Below, piece by piece: positions 17,992 through 26,410 of a stretch of DNA of 64,000 nucleotides; positions within the stretch are counted from its first letter, which is position 1, and every line of letters begins with the position of its first letter. Source of the DNA: Marinicella sediminis (GTDB taxonomy: Bacteria > Pseudomonadota > Gammaproteobacteria > Xanthomonadales > Marinicellaceae); contig NZ_MVBD01000004.1 of NCBI RefSeq assembly GCF_002000055.1, positions 124,001 to 188,000 of the forward strand, written 5' to 3'. The position numbers and the translations under genes are program-made. The notes under the pieces were generated by a model, which saw only the letters and a list, made by a program, of their open reading frames with translations, ran no database searches and was not told where the DNA came from.

Positions 17992-18372
17992 TCAGTCCCG
18001 TTTCACATGTTTCTCAATGGCTTCAATCAATTCCTCTTTGGTAAACGGTTTGGTCAGATACTCTTCAGCACCCACCACACGGCCCTTGGCCTTGTCGAAC
18101 AAACCGTCTTTGCTGGACAGCATAATAACCGGTGTTGTTTTGTGTTCGCTGTTCATCTTGATCAGCGCACAGGTTTTATAACCATCAAGGCGTGGCATCA
18201 TGATGTCCACAAAAATGATATTGGGTTCGAGATCAGAGATCTGAGACAAGGCTTCATATCCATTGTCTACTGTAATCACTTCGCAACCCTCTTTCTTGAG
18301 TAAAGTTTCAGCGGTTCGGCGGATGGTTTTACTGTCATCGATAACCATTACCTTTAAACCTTCTAAATTCAT
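17992..18372 (-). CDS. pilG: type IV pilus response regulator PilG
   Basis: The 126-residue single-domain receiver is close to P. aeruginosa PilG along its length: KVMVIDDSKTIRRTAETLLK at the start, phospho-acceptor Asp56 in FVDIMMPRLDGY and Lys108 in YLTKPF. It should receive phosphate from ChpA and promote pilus extension and cAMP signalling. It has a good ribosome site (GGAGAG, 4 bases before ATG) and is the first gene of the pilG-I-J-K-chpA-B-C operon. The sequence is much closer to PilG than to PilH. Confidence 0.95.
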   Translation of the reverse strand: MNLEGLKVMVIDDSKTIRRTAETLLKKEGCEVITVDNGYEALSQISDLEPNIIFVDIMMPRLDGYKTCALIKMNSEHKTTPVIMLSSKDGLFDKAKGRVVGAEEYLTKPFTKEELIEAIEKHVKRD

Positions 18373-18715
18373 AATCTCTCCAAACTTTATTGACTGGTGT
18401 TGTTCTTTTTATAATTGACAACATTCATGAAGTTATACCCGTAAGTATGTCATTAACAAGAAAATAACTCATTTTACAACTGAATACAAAACAATTTTGG
18501 AATAAACACCAATTAATTTGATTTCTTCAACGATTGGCGGGCTGACTACAACACCCCTCATCAGTCTTGTCCAATCAGGTTTTTGCACCTGTTGCCAACC
18601 AGTTGTACACACCCTTTAACAGGATAATTTTGATTTTATTTTACAACACACGGTTTCACACTTCCTTTTAGCTTATTATAATTCATCCTAATTAACAAAC
18701 TTTACGCGTGACCTC
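18373..18715. other. intergenic divergent promoter region between pilG and gshB
   Basis: This AT-rich gap of 343 bases holds the gshB promoter listed separately and must also contain the start of the minus-strand pilG operon. I see no convincing minus-strand -35/-10 pair, no small gene and no strong terminator. Confidence 0.6.
18654..18682 (+). promoter_or_regulatory. sigma-70-type promoter of gshB
   Basis: TTTCAC at 18654-18659 and a perfect TATAAT at 18677-18682 are separated by 17 bases, the optimum for the housekeeping sigma factor. Transcription would begin near 18689, leaving a short leader of under 30 bases before the gshB ATG at 18716. Confidence 0.7.
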
Positions 18716-19660
18716 ATGTTGAAAATTGCCGTTATCATGGACCCCATTGAACACATTAAACCACACAAAGACTCCAGTTTTGCGATGATGCTGGAAGCTC
18801 AACGCAGGGGCCATGAAGTGTATTACATGACCGCCAACAACATGTACTGCAAACACAGTCAGACCCGCGCAGTCAGCCAACGCATCAAGGTGTTTGACAG
18901 GCCTCAAGACTGGTTCAGCGCTGAAGCACCTGAAGATCATCCACTGAGTGATTGTGATGTGGTACTGATGCGCAAAGACCCGCCATTTGACATGGAATAC
19001 ATCATGGACACCTATATGCTTGATCAGATTGGTTCGGCCAGCACCCACGTCATCAATGCCCCACAGGCATTGCGAGACGCCAATGAAAAATTTTTCACTG
19101 AAGCCTTTCCAGAGTGCACCCCGGAAAACATCATCAGCAGGGATGTTGACCTGCTGAAATCTGCAGTCAATGAACTGGGCGAAGTGATCATCAAACCCAT
19201 GGATGGCATGGGAGGTCAATCGATTTTCAAAACCAGTAAAAATGACAAGAACCTGAACGTCATTCTGGAAACAGTGACACAAAACGGCACAAAAACCACC
19301 ATGATTCAGAAATTCATCCCTGCCATCAGTGCGGGGGACAAACGGATTTTGCTGATCAATGGTCAACCCGTACCTTATGCATTGGCCCGCATTCCCTCAG
19401 CCACTGATTTTCGTGGGAACCTGGCCAAAGGGGGAACCGGCAAAGGACTGAAGTTGTCTGATGCTGACAGAAAGATTTGTGACCTGGTCGGACCTAAACT
19501 GAAATCAATGGGTATTGTGTTCGCCGGCATTGATGTGATTGGTGACTATCTGACCGAAGTCAATGTCACCAGCCCAACCTGCATCCGCGAACTGGATGAG
19601 ATTTTTGATCTTAACATCGCTGGCGAGTTGTTCGACTGCATTGAAAAAGACATTATATGA
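18716..19660 (+). CDS. gshB: glutathione synthetase
   Basis: The 314-residue ATP-grasp enzyme joins gamma-glutamylcysteine and glycine. Typical markers are VIMDPIEHIKPHKDSSFAM at the N-terminus, VLMRKDPPFDMEYIMDTYML, VIIKPMDGMGGQSIF in the ATP-binding part, and the metal-ligand end EVNVTSPTCIRELD. Length matches E. coli GshB. It starts a tight plus-strand operon (4-base overlap with the TonB-family gene) and is divergent from pilG, the same neighbourhood as in Pseudomonas aeruginosa. Confidence 0.96.
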   Translation: MLKIAVIMDPIEHIKPHKDSSFAMMLEAQRRGHEVYYMTANNMYCKHSQTRAVSQRIKVFDRPQDWFSAEAPEDHPLSDCDVVLMRKDPPFDMEYIMDTYMLDQIGSASTHVINAPQALRDANEKFFTEAFPECTPENIISRDVDLLKSAVNELGEVIIKPMDGMGGQSIFKTSKNDKNLNVILETVTQNGTKTTMIQKFIPAISAGDKRILLINGQPVPYALARIPSATDFRGNLAKGGTGKGLKLSDADRKICDLVGPKLKSMGIVFAGIDVIGDYLTEVNVTSPTCIRELDEIFDLNIAGELFDCIEKDII

Positions 19661-20508
19661 AACCCAAAATCACAGTCAAAGACAAAAACGTGATGACCTT
19701 CACCCTGGCTTCACTGACCTTATCTGTGATCATTCTGGGCATCTCATTCACCGCAACACGACCACCCGAAGAAGTCATTCACAGCATGGATGTCATCCTT
19801 TCAAAAAAAGCCAATCTCACAGCACCAGATGATGCTGAGTTCCTCGCTCAGAATAACCAACTGGGTGGTGGTGACCAGGACAAAAAGGCCAGGCCCACCA
19901 ATCCTTTCAGCGCCACTGCTCCGGTCAATGAAGGTGTTGACCAGCAAGAGTCGCAACAGCGTACCAGAGCGCAAACCCGACAGAATAAAACCCAATTACT
20001 CACCACCACCCGGGCAGAACAGCAAACACAGGAAACCCAGCCCACCAAAGACCGGCGGGACCAACAAGCCAATGACACCACGCTGACCCGTGAGCAAAGG
20101 CTGGCTAAAATGCAGGATGAGATTGCCAGAAAAATTGAGCGCTATGCCAAAAAACCACGCAGCAAATATGTTTCCAGCAGCACCAAGGCATATGAATTTG
20201 CCCCTTACATTAATAACTGGGTCAAAAAAATTGAGCGCACCGGCGATCTCAATTATCCTGAACAGGCCAAGAACAAAAACTTCATTGGTAATGTGATGCT
20301 GACCGTCGGCATCAAACGCGATGGTACCCTGCATGAGATCAAAATCATCAAACCATCTGATCACAAATTTCTGGATGAAGCAGCCAAACACATTGTAAAA
20401 TTAGCCCAACCATTTGATCCGCTGCCTGAATCTGAGGAGCGAGTTGATATCCTATACATCACACGTACCTGGCAATTTTTACCCGGGCACCTACTCAGAC
20501 AGAAATAA
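19657..20508 (+). CDS. TonB-family energy transducer-like protein
   Basis: The 283-residue protein has one N-terminal transmembrane segment (about residues 14-32), a hydrophilic Gln/Arg/Lys-rich middle (about 60-165) and a C-terminal TonB-like domain: LNYPEQAKNKNFIGNVMLTV followed by IKRDGTLHEIKIIKPS. TonB proteins couple the proton-motive force to outer-membrane transporters. The middle is charged rather than the Pro-Glu/Pro-Lys rod of classic TonB. In P. aeruginosa the protein at this position (TonB3) is needed for twitching motility, which suggests a link with the adjacent Pil-Chp operon. That link is inferred from position. It overlaps yqgE by 1 base. Confidence 0.85.
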   Translation: MKPKITVKDKNVMTFTLASLTLSVIILGISFTATRPPEEVIHSMDVILSKKANLTAPDDAEFLAQNNQLGGGDQDKKARPTNPFSATAPVNEGVDQQESQQRTRAQTRQNKTQLLTTTRAEQQTQETQPTKDRRDQQANDTTLTREQRLAKMQDEIARKIERYAKKPRSKYVSSSTKAYEFAPYINNWVKKIERTGDLNYPEQAKNKNFIGNVMLTVGIKRDGTLHEIKIIKPSDHKFLDEAAKHIVKLAQPFDPLPESEERVDILYITRTWQFLPGHLLRQK

Positions 20509-21053
20509 TGAATTTGACCAACCAGTTATTGATCGCCACTCCAGACATGCAAGATGAGCGTTTTTTCAAGGCAGTGATCCTGATTTGCGAACACAATGAA
20601 CACGGTGCACTGGGCATCAACATCAATATGCCCAGCGATGTCACATTTGCTGAAATTCTGGAAAGCCTTTCGATCGAGCAAACTCAGGTAAACGACGATG
20701 CACTGATCTTCGAAGGTGGCCCGGTTAACACGCAATGCGGCTTCATCCTGCATGACTCACCAGAAGATTTCGCCAGCTCAGTACGTATCACCCCCGGGTT
20801 ATCGCTGACCACTTCCAAAGACATCATTGAGGCGATTGCTGCCCACCAACTGACCGCAAAGTGGATGATGGCCCTTGGCTGCGCCACCTGGGATGCCGGC
20901 CAACTTGAACAGGAGATCGCCGACAACAGCTGGTTGACTTGCCCATCTGACAAAAATCTGATTTTCTCTGATGAACAGGATAAGTGGCAAACCGCACTGG
21001 ACATCATTGGCATCAAAGCCCACCAACTGAGCAGCGATATCGGCCATGCCTGA
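20508..21053 (+). CDS. yqgE: YqgE/AlgH family protein
   Basis: The 181-residue protein belongs to the UPF0301 family: LTNQLLIATPDMQDERFFKA, EHNEHGALGININ, and FEGGPVNTQCGFILHD are the family hallmarks. Its molecular function is not settled; in Pseudomonas AlgH was linked to alginate regulation. The gene order gshB-tonB-yqgE-ruvX is conserved in gammaproteobacteria. It overlaps ruvX by 8 bases. Confidence 0.95.
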   Translation: MNLTNQLLIATPDMQDERFFKAVILICEHNEHGALGININMPSDVTFAEILESLSIEQTQVNDDALIFEGGPVNTQCGFILHDSPEDFASSVRITPGLSLTTSKDIIEAIAAHQLTAKWMMALGCATWDAGQLEQEIADNSWLTCPSDKNLIFSDEQDKWQTALDIIGIKAHQLSSDIGHA

Positions 21054-21471
21054 ATATGTGCTGGGCATTGATTTTGGCGAAAAACGCATCGGCCTGGCGG
21101 TCGGACAGACCATGACCTGTCAGGCCCAGGCTTTGACCACACTGATCAACGATGGCAGCTTTTGGCAACAGCTACAAAACATCATCAATGAATGGCACAT
21201 TTCATCCCTGGTGTTCGGCTTGCCGCTGGACGCCAGTGGTCAAGAACAGGAAATAACCCGCAGGGTGAAAAACTTTGCCCGCAAAGCCAGTCAGAATACC
21301 GCCCTTTCAGTGACCTTTGTTGACGAACGTTACACTTCATATGAAGCCGAACGCACATTCCAGCAAAGTCGTGCTGCTGGCTTGACAAAAGCCAAGCAAA
21401 AAAGTCAACTGGATGCCATGGCGGCCCAAATCATTCTTCAATCCTGGTTTGACCAGCAACACAACACATGA
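21046..21471 (+). CDS. ruvX: RuvX/YqgF Holliday-junction resolvase-like nuclease (pre-16S rRNA processing)
   Basis: The 141-residue RNase H-fold protein shows the catalytic Asp in LGIDFGEKRIGLAVG, VFGLPLDASGQEQ and the acidic FVDERYTSYEAE motif with an Asp near the end (QKSQLDAMAA). YqgF proteins take part in maturation of the 16S rRNA 5' end and resemble RuvC resolvases. It overlaps pyrB by 4 bases and yqgE by 8, so the whole gshB-pyrB set is translationally coupled. Confidence 0.94.
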   Translation: MPEYVLGIDFGEKRIGLAVGQTMTCQAQALTTLINDGSFWQQLQNIINEWHISSLVFGLPLDASGQEQEITRRVKNFARKASQNTALSVTFVDERYTSYEAERTFQQSRAAGLTKAKQKSQLDAMAAQIILQSWFDQQHNT

Positions 21472-22358
21472 AACACCTTCTGGACATCAAAGAACTCAAC
21501 AGACATCAGATCGAACTCTTGTTTGACCTGGCTGACCGCTTAAACCACCAACCGCGCGAACAAAAACCACTGGCCGGCCGCTCTGCCATTGCTTTGTTTT
21601 TTGAAAACTCAACCCGCACGCTGACCTCTTTTCAGCTCGCCTGCCAACGTTTAGGCGTGGACCTCACTGCGTTGAACATCGCTCATTCATCCACCCAAAA
21701 AGGTGAAACCCTGAGAGACACCATTCTGACCCTGGATGCCATGCAGACCGATGCTTTTATTGTCAGACATCAGGACAATCATATGCAACGGGATATGGCC
21801 GAGTGGATCAATCATCGGGCCAGTGTCATCAATGCCGGTGACGGCACCAACCAACACCCCACTCAAGGATTGCTGGATCTTTACACCATTCGCCAACACC
21901 AAGGTCAGTTCGAACCATTGTCGGTGGCCATCATAGGTGACACCAAACACTCCAGGGTGGCCAATTCACTGCTGGACGGTTTGCAAATTATGGGCACAAA
22001 AGACATCCGCCTGTTTGCCCCAGACACATTTGTAGCAGACCATCAGAAAACTTTCCTCGCAGACAGCCTGCAAAGCGCCATCAGCGAAGCAGATGTGGTG
22101 GTCATGTTGCGCATTCAGCGGGAACGATTGAGCGATCAAAGCAACCTGGATGTGGAGGCCTGGGCGGCCCATTACGGTTTAAATAGCGAACGACTTAAAT
22201 GGGCCAAAAAAGAGGCCATCGTGATGCACCCCGGTCCCATGAACCGTGGTGTGGAAATCACCGATGCAGTGGCCGATGGTCCACAATCAGTGATCCTCAA
22301 TCAGGTCACCAATGGCGTATTGATTCGCCAGGCACTGATACACCAGCTACTGTCCTGA
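21468..22358 (+). CDS. pyrB: aspartate carbamoyltransferase catalytic subunit
   Basis: The 296-residue enzyme condenses carbamoyl phosphate and aspartate in pyrimidine synthesis. It has the carbamoyl-phosphate loop FFENSTRTLTSF, SSTQKGETLRDT, and the terminal HPGPMNRGVEI motif. Length is slightly below the Pseudomonas form, which carries an N-terminal extension and binds a dihydroorotase-like partner. Neither pyrR nor pyrC is adjacent here, although both accompany pyrB in Pseudomonas, and no pyrI regulatory gene is seen. Confidence 0.95.
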   Translation: MKHLLDIKELNRHQIELLFDLADRLNHQPREQKPLAGRSAIALFFENSTRTLTSFQLACQRLGVDLTALNIAHSSTQKGETLRDTILTLDAMQTDAFIVRHQDNHMQRDMAEWINHRASVINAGDGTNQHPTQGLLDLYTIRQHQGQFEPLSVAIIGDTKHSRVANSLLDGLQIMGTKDIRLFAPDTFVADHQKTFLADSLQSAISEADVVVMLRIQRERLSDQSNLDVEAWAAHYGLNSERLKWAKKEAIVMHPGPMNRGVEITDAVADGPQSVILNQVTNGVLIRQALIHQLLS

Positions 22359-22410
22359 ATGCCTCAACACAACAGCTGGCTGGCGGTGACCAATGCCTGA
22401 CAGCCTGACA

Positions 22411-22833
22411 TCAAAGCCTTGAGTTGATTTCAAACAAGAACAACACCCACATGGCCAGCAAAACGCCACATGAAAGAATGAAAATACTGAACCGATGAAT
22501 GACTTTGTTATACAAAATATGTACCAATGCATGGAGGTAGCGCAAACCAACATACAACCAGGCCATATTCAACAACAACGCATCCTGAACTTCTGTAATC
22601 AGCATCAACACCACTAACAGGTAAAACAAGACAGGCACTTCCAGCTGGTTGTGAAAAGACCTGCCCATACGCTGGATCATTACCGGCCATTGATCCTGTC
22701 CGGTCATCAACACATAGTCTTTGGGGTGAACCGTGCGCTGCGACACGCTGCGGTAACGCAATATACCCAGGGTAAATAAAATACCAAAGGTCAGCATGAC
22801 CTGGAAAAATACCGGAAGAATGAGTTCTATCAT
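22411..22833 (-). CDS. MAPEG-family membrane protein
   Basis: The 140-residue protein has four predicted transmembrane helices and resembles the MAPEG family (membrane-associated proteins in eicosanoid and glutathione metabolism): FGILRYRSVSQ-like loop, RMGRSFHNQLEVPVLFYLL and LLNMAWLYVGLRYLHALVH, the last being the family signature. Bacterial members may use glutathione, but activity cannot be told from sequence. The start overlaps the end of the upstream membrane protein gene by 4 bases. Confidence 0.85.
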   Translation of the reverse strand: MIELILPVFFQVMLTFGILFTLGILRYRSVSQRTVHPKDYVLMTGQDQWPVMIQRMGRSFHNQLEVPVLFYLLVVLMLITEVQDALLLNMAWLYVGLRYLHALVHILYNKVIHRFSIFILSCGVLLAMWVLFLFEINSRL

Positions 22834-23447
22834 AGGTGACTCCTGTTATTAAGTTGTTGTATTTGACGGTCATGCCAATGACTCAGGGTGAACAACGCCA
22901 CCACTGAACCAATGAGCGCCAGAAACATGTCTGATTGGGTGTCCCAGACATACCCCTGGGTACCCAAGAATGATTCAGCAGCCTCATCACTGAGCAACGC
23001 CACCCACCATTCAATGAGCTCATAAAAGGCCGAAAATCCGAGGCAAAAACTGATGATAAAAAACCGTCGCCAGCCGACACTGTCGATGATGCCATGCCGT
23101 ACCACGATTTCTCGACAGATCATGGCCGGGACGAAACCCTGGAAAAAGTGCCCCAACTTATCGTAATTATTGCGCCCATCCCAAACAAAGGTCATGAATT
23201 GATCGAAGTACGGCACCAATGCATAGGTATAGTGTGCTCCCACCAACAATACCACACAATGCAATAATATCAGCACATACAGCATTGGGGTCAAAGGCCA
23301 GGACCTTCTGAAATACCACAAAATGCCCGCCCCAATCAAAGCCGGCAAGGATTCCAGAAACCAGGTGAAATAATCATGTGGCTCAATGGCTGAAGCCACA
23401 CCAACCAACAAAAAAATCAGCGCCCAAAGCAAGACGTATATGTTCAT
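22830..23447 (-). CDS. DUF2238/YjdF-like integral membrane protein
   Basis: The 205-residue protein has about six transmembrane helices with DQFMTFVWDGRNNYDKLGHF, GFSAFYELIEWW and QGYVWDTQSDMFLALIGS, the signature segments of the YjdF/DUF2238 family. These carry conserved Asp, His, Glu and Trp residues in membrane regions, suggesting a buried polar site, but the function is unknown. It forms a two-gene unit with the MAPEG gene. Confidence 0.85.
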   Translation of the reverse strand: MNIYVLLWALIFLLVGVASAIEPHDYFTWFLESLPALIGAGILWYFRRSWPLTPMLYVLILLHCVVLLVGAHYTYALVPYFDQFMTFVWDGRNNYDKLGHFFQGFVPAMICREIVVRHGIIDSVGWRRFFIISFCLGFSAFYELIEWWVALLSDEAAESFLGTQGYVWDTQSDMFLALIGSVVALFTLSHWHDRQIQQLNNRSHL

Positions 23448-23972
23448 CTACAGGATTCCTCAAACAGGTCATTATTCAGTTCACAATTGGCCTCAATGAC
23501 TGCGGTTTTTCTCGCAGGTCCTCCACCAGAACAACACCTGATCCTCAGAGGTGCTCGTCCCACTGACTGCAGGTTTTTGCTGCCGGAAATCCTCAGCCCA
23601 TGAGCACGGCTTGAGTTGACCCAACGTTGCATACATAAAGACTGTGTTCACCTCTTCCATGGCTTTCTCCGCGATGTCGATGCCTGGCTCATGTGCACCA
23701 TGTGCATTGATGTGGACATCCGGATGATTGATCAAAGAACCCACCAACCATCAATCAAGCCAGTTTCACTTCATACTCCTTCACCACGCAACAGAGAGCT
23801 GATGATCAGCCAAACCCGGTTGCTTATACTCAGTTGGCCGCATTCAATTTTTGTCAGGAACAAAATTGAATGAAGTCCAGGGATTATTAATCATTTTCCA
23901 GGTTAATTCCAAGTGTATCCTTCATGATAACACAAATGAATCATCGCTGAGTTGACTGAACTTCAGCTCAAT
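23448..23972. other. intergenic region, 525 bases
   Basis: This stretch holds a short copy of the dispersed repeat (23793-23884). A minus-strand frame at 23493-23747 could encode 84 residues, but it has no ribosome site and no recognisable domain. The remainder shows nothing I can assign. Confidence 0.5.
23793..23884 (+). repeat. dispersed structured repeat, short copy A
   Basis: The left end is a palindrome (GAGCTGATGATCAGC). The right part is a near-perfect inverted repeat, TTCAATTTTTGT facing ACAAAATTGAA around CAGGA, followed by TGAAGTCC. The same two blocks recur at 24531-24626 in the same orientation and bound longer elements at 37088-37347 and 49661-50018. Confidence 0.75.
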
Positions 23973-24482
23973 TCAGATCAATCCACCCAACAACAAATCA
24001 CCTTCACTAAACCCAGCTGATTCATGGGTTTTTCGTACCGTTAATGATTGGCTTGAAATGGCATAATGCAGCATGTTTGATGGCACCGACAGCTGCGCGC
24101 TTTTCCTGAATTGCCAAATGACCAGTTCGGCTGCCTGAAACAAGCAGCTCAGCGATGGATGCCAGACGGGATCTGGAGAACGCTCAGTAACGGTCTGGCC
24201 TGGCAGAGTCAAAACCAGATAAGCCAGGTCTTCACCGGTGTTGGTCAGTGCTCCGGAAAACCGGTTTTCCAGGTACATGACCTGCCCGGCTGCAGCCTTA
24301 ACCTGACTGCCATCTGCAACCCGGCGTCCTGACAGGGGCGTCAATAAAATGATGATTCTGGGCGTGGTTTCATGATCTGCCAAAGTGTGGCCTGCTGGCA
24401 AATCAAGCCTGAACAAGCTCAGCTGATCTTGTTCCAGCAATGGAGTTATGAAAGCTTCTGCCACTTCGTTGATATCTACCAT
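23973..24482 (-). CDS. small cupin-like protein
   Basis: The 169-residue protein has a short beta-rich pattern like a single cupin barrel: LFRLDLPAGHTLADHETTPR, a turn, then AGQVMYLENRFSGALTNTGE and YLVLTLPG. Only one metal-ligand-type histidine motif is apparent, so metal binding is uncertain. The C-terminal 70 residues are not recognised. The gene is flanked on both sides by direct copies of the dispersed repeat and has no operon partner. A hypothetical cupin is the most that can be said. Confidence 0.6.
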   Translation of the reverse strand: MVDINEVAEAFITPLLEQDQLSLFRLDLPAGHTLADHETTPRIIILLTPLSGRRVADGSQVKAAAGQVMYLENRFSGALTNTGEDLAYLVLTLPGQTVTERSPDPVWHPSLSCLFQAAELVIWQFRKSAQLSVPSNMLHYAISSQSLTVRKTHESAGFSEGDLLLGGLI

Positions 24483-24530
24483 ATGTCTTCCCCCAGATTA
24501 TAAAAAACTCAATGATTCGCCTGATGCACC

Positions 24531-24626
24531 GGAGAGCTGACGAACAGCTCGACCCGTTAGGTTAAACTCAGTTGACCACTTTCAATTTTGTCAGGAACAA
24601 ATTTGAATGACGTCCCAAGATCATTA
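24531..24626 (+). repeat. dispersed structured repeat, short copy B
   Basis: It starts GGAGAGCTGACGAACAGCTC and GACCCG, continues through CTCAGTTGACC and ends with TTGTCAGGAACAAATTTGAA and TGACGTCCCAAGATCATT. It matches copy A block for block in the same orientation and carries the same end blocks as the long copies. It lies upstream of the class IV aminotransferase gene. Confidence 0.75.
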
Positions 24627-24739
24627 CTTTTATGTGCAGCGCGCTTTTCCAGTTTGTAATCAACTGCGTCTTTTTTCAATCACTCATTGAATTAATTCTG
24701 TTACTATTTGAAGCCAATTAAACAGACACAGATAAGCAC

Positions 24740-25654
24740 ATGGGCAAAGGCACACATGAATACATTGAAGATGAGCGCAACCGTGACATCCTGATCAACA
24801 TCAATGGTCAGCTACTGCCCCGCGAAGAGGCCACTGTTTCGGTGTTTGACAGTGGTTTTATCCTCGGCGACGGTGTTTGGGAAGGTCTGCGCTTGCATCA
24901 AGGCGTTGTGGTGTTCCTCAAAGACCACTTGCGCAGGTTATACCAGGGCGCCAAAGCCCTGGACCTGGACATTGGACTGACACCCACTGAACTGACCCAG
25001 CGCCTGATCGACACCCTTGAGGCCAATAACATGCACGATGGGGTGCACATCCGGCTGATGGTCACCCGCGGGGTGAAAATCACTCCATATCAGGACCCGC
25101 GCTGCACCATACCCGGCAGCACCATTGTCATCATTGCTGAATACAAAACCCCGTCACCGAGAAAAATTGAAGGCGGCATTCGCCTGTTCACCACCCATGT
25201 GCGCCGGGGTTATCCCGACGTGCAGGATCAGAAAATGAATTCGCACTCCAAAATCAACTGCATCCAGGGTTGCATTCAGGCGGCCAAAGCCGGTGCCGAT
25301 GAAGCGCTGATGCTGGATCCACATGGCTTTGTGGCGACCTGCAATTCAACCCATTTTTTCATCGTCACCCAGGGTGAAGTGTGGACCTCTACCGGGGATT
25401 ATTGTCTGGGCGGCATCACCCGCTCGAAAATCATTCTGTTGTGTGAACAGCTGGGCATCCCCATCCGACAAAAGAATTTTTCGCTGTTTGATGTGTACGG
25501 CGCTGATGAAGCCTTTGTCACAGGTACCTTTGCCGGCATCACCCCGGTCAATGAAGTGGATGGCCGGCTGATCGGCAATGGTCAGACCCGCGACATGATC
25601 CGGCGACTGCAGGACGCTTATCTGGACTTGATTCAACAAGAGGTCAAGGCATGA
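24740..25654 (+). CDS. class IV PLP-dependent aminotransferase
   Basis: The 304-residue protein belongs to the branched-chain/D-amino-acid aminotransferase fold. VSVFDSGFILGDGVWEGLRL near residues 33-52, the presumed Schiff-base Lys171 in NSHSKINCIQ, and VTGTFAGITPVNEVDGR are typical. The substrate cannot be read from the sequence; branched-chain amino acid, D-amino acid or aminodeoxychorismate lyase-like activities are all in this fold. It overlaps the next gene by 4 bases, which strongly suggests a joint function with the sulfotransferase-like protein. Confidence 0.88.
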   Translation: MGKGTHEYIEDERNRDILININGQLLPREEATVSVFDSGFILGDGVWEGLRLHQGVVVFLKDHLRRLYQGAKALDLDIGLTPTELTQRLIDTLEANNMHDGVHIRLMVTRGVKITPYQDPRCTIPGSTIVIIAEYKTPSPRKIEGGIRLFTTHVRRGYPDVQDQKMNSHSKINCIQGCIQAAKAGADEALMLDPHGFVATCNSTHFFIVTQGEVWTSTGDYCLGGITRSKIILLCEQLGIPIRQKNFSLFDVYGADEAFVTGTFAGITPVNEVDGRLIGNGQTRDMIRRLQDAYLDLIQQEVKA

Positions 25655-26376
25655 TCAGAATCGCCATGTGGTCAGGACCACGCAACATTTCCACCGCCAT
25701 GATGCGCGCCTGGGAGAACCGCAATGACACCGTGGTGGTGGATGAGCCGTTGTATGGGCCTTACCTGGCAACCACCGGCAAAAAACACGCCATGCACCAG
25801 CAAATCATCGCCCATCAGGGTGCCGACTGGCGGCCGATCGTTGATGGTTTGTTGCATGATGAACCAGCGCCGGTGTCGATATATTACCAGAAACACATGA
25901 GTCATCACCTCACCGATGACGTGGACCTGTCATTCACTGATCAATTGCGCAATGCCTTTCTGATCCGTCACCCGAATGATGTGCTGGCCTCCTACCTGCG
26001 CAAGCACCCGCGCGCCACCCCGGCGGACCTTGGTTACCCGCAACAGGTGGCGCTGTTCAATCGCATCCGTGAACAAACCGGACAAATACCACCGGTGATG
26101 GCATCCAAGGACATTCTGCTCAACCCCAAAGCCATGCTCACCAGCTTGTGTGAAGCCTTGGGCGTGCCCTTTGATGAGGCCATGCTCAGCTGGCCGACCG
26201 GCTACCGGGAATCGGATGGCATCTGGGCCGAACACTGGTACAACCGGGTGATTGAATCCACCGGCTTTGCCGAATACCGCCCCAAACCCAATCAGCTGAG
26301 CCTTGAAGAACAGGCCATTGCCGATGCCTGTTTGCCCTATTATGAAGTATTGGCAGAACACGCAACAGCCGCTTAA
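25651..26376 (+). CDS. sulfotransferase-like P-loop protein
   Basis: The 241-residue protein starts IRIAMWSGPRNISTAMMRAW, which resembles the phosphosulfate-binding loop of sulfotransferases, and later has FLIRHPNDVLASYLRKHP, like the 3'-phosphate-binding segment. No signal peptide is present. Similar domains are fused to a class IV aminotransferase in plant proteins named branched-chain aminotransferase-like, so the adjacent coupled gene is probably its partner. The acceptor is unknown. True sulfotransferase activity is inferred. Confidence 0.75.
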   Translation: MIRIAMWSGPRNISTAMMRAWENRNDTVVVDEPLYGPYLATTGKKHAMHQQIIAHQGADWRPIVDGLLHDEPAPVSIYYQKHMSHHLTDDVDLSFTDQLRNAFLIRHPNDVLASYLRKHPRATPADLGYPQQVALFNRIREQTGQIPPVMASKDILLNPKAMLTSLCEALGVPFDEAMLSWPTGYRESDGIWAEHWYNRVIESTGFAEYRPKPNQLSLEEQAIADACLPYYEVLAEHATAA

Positions 26377-26410
26377 CAGGAACATGGCCATCGACGCCAA
26401 GGAGAACACT

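Noticed and set aside
23493-23747. 84-residue minus-strand frame upstream of the YjdF-like gene.
   Set aside because: No ribosome site and no recognisable domain; kept only as a note in the intergenic entry.
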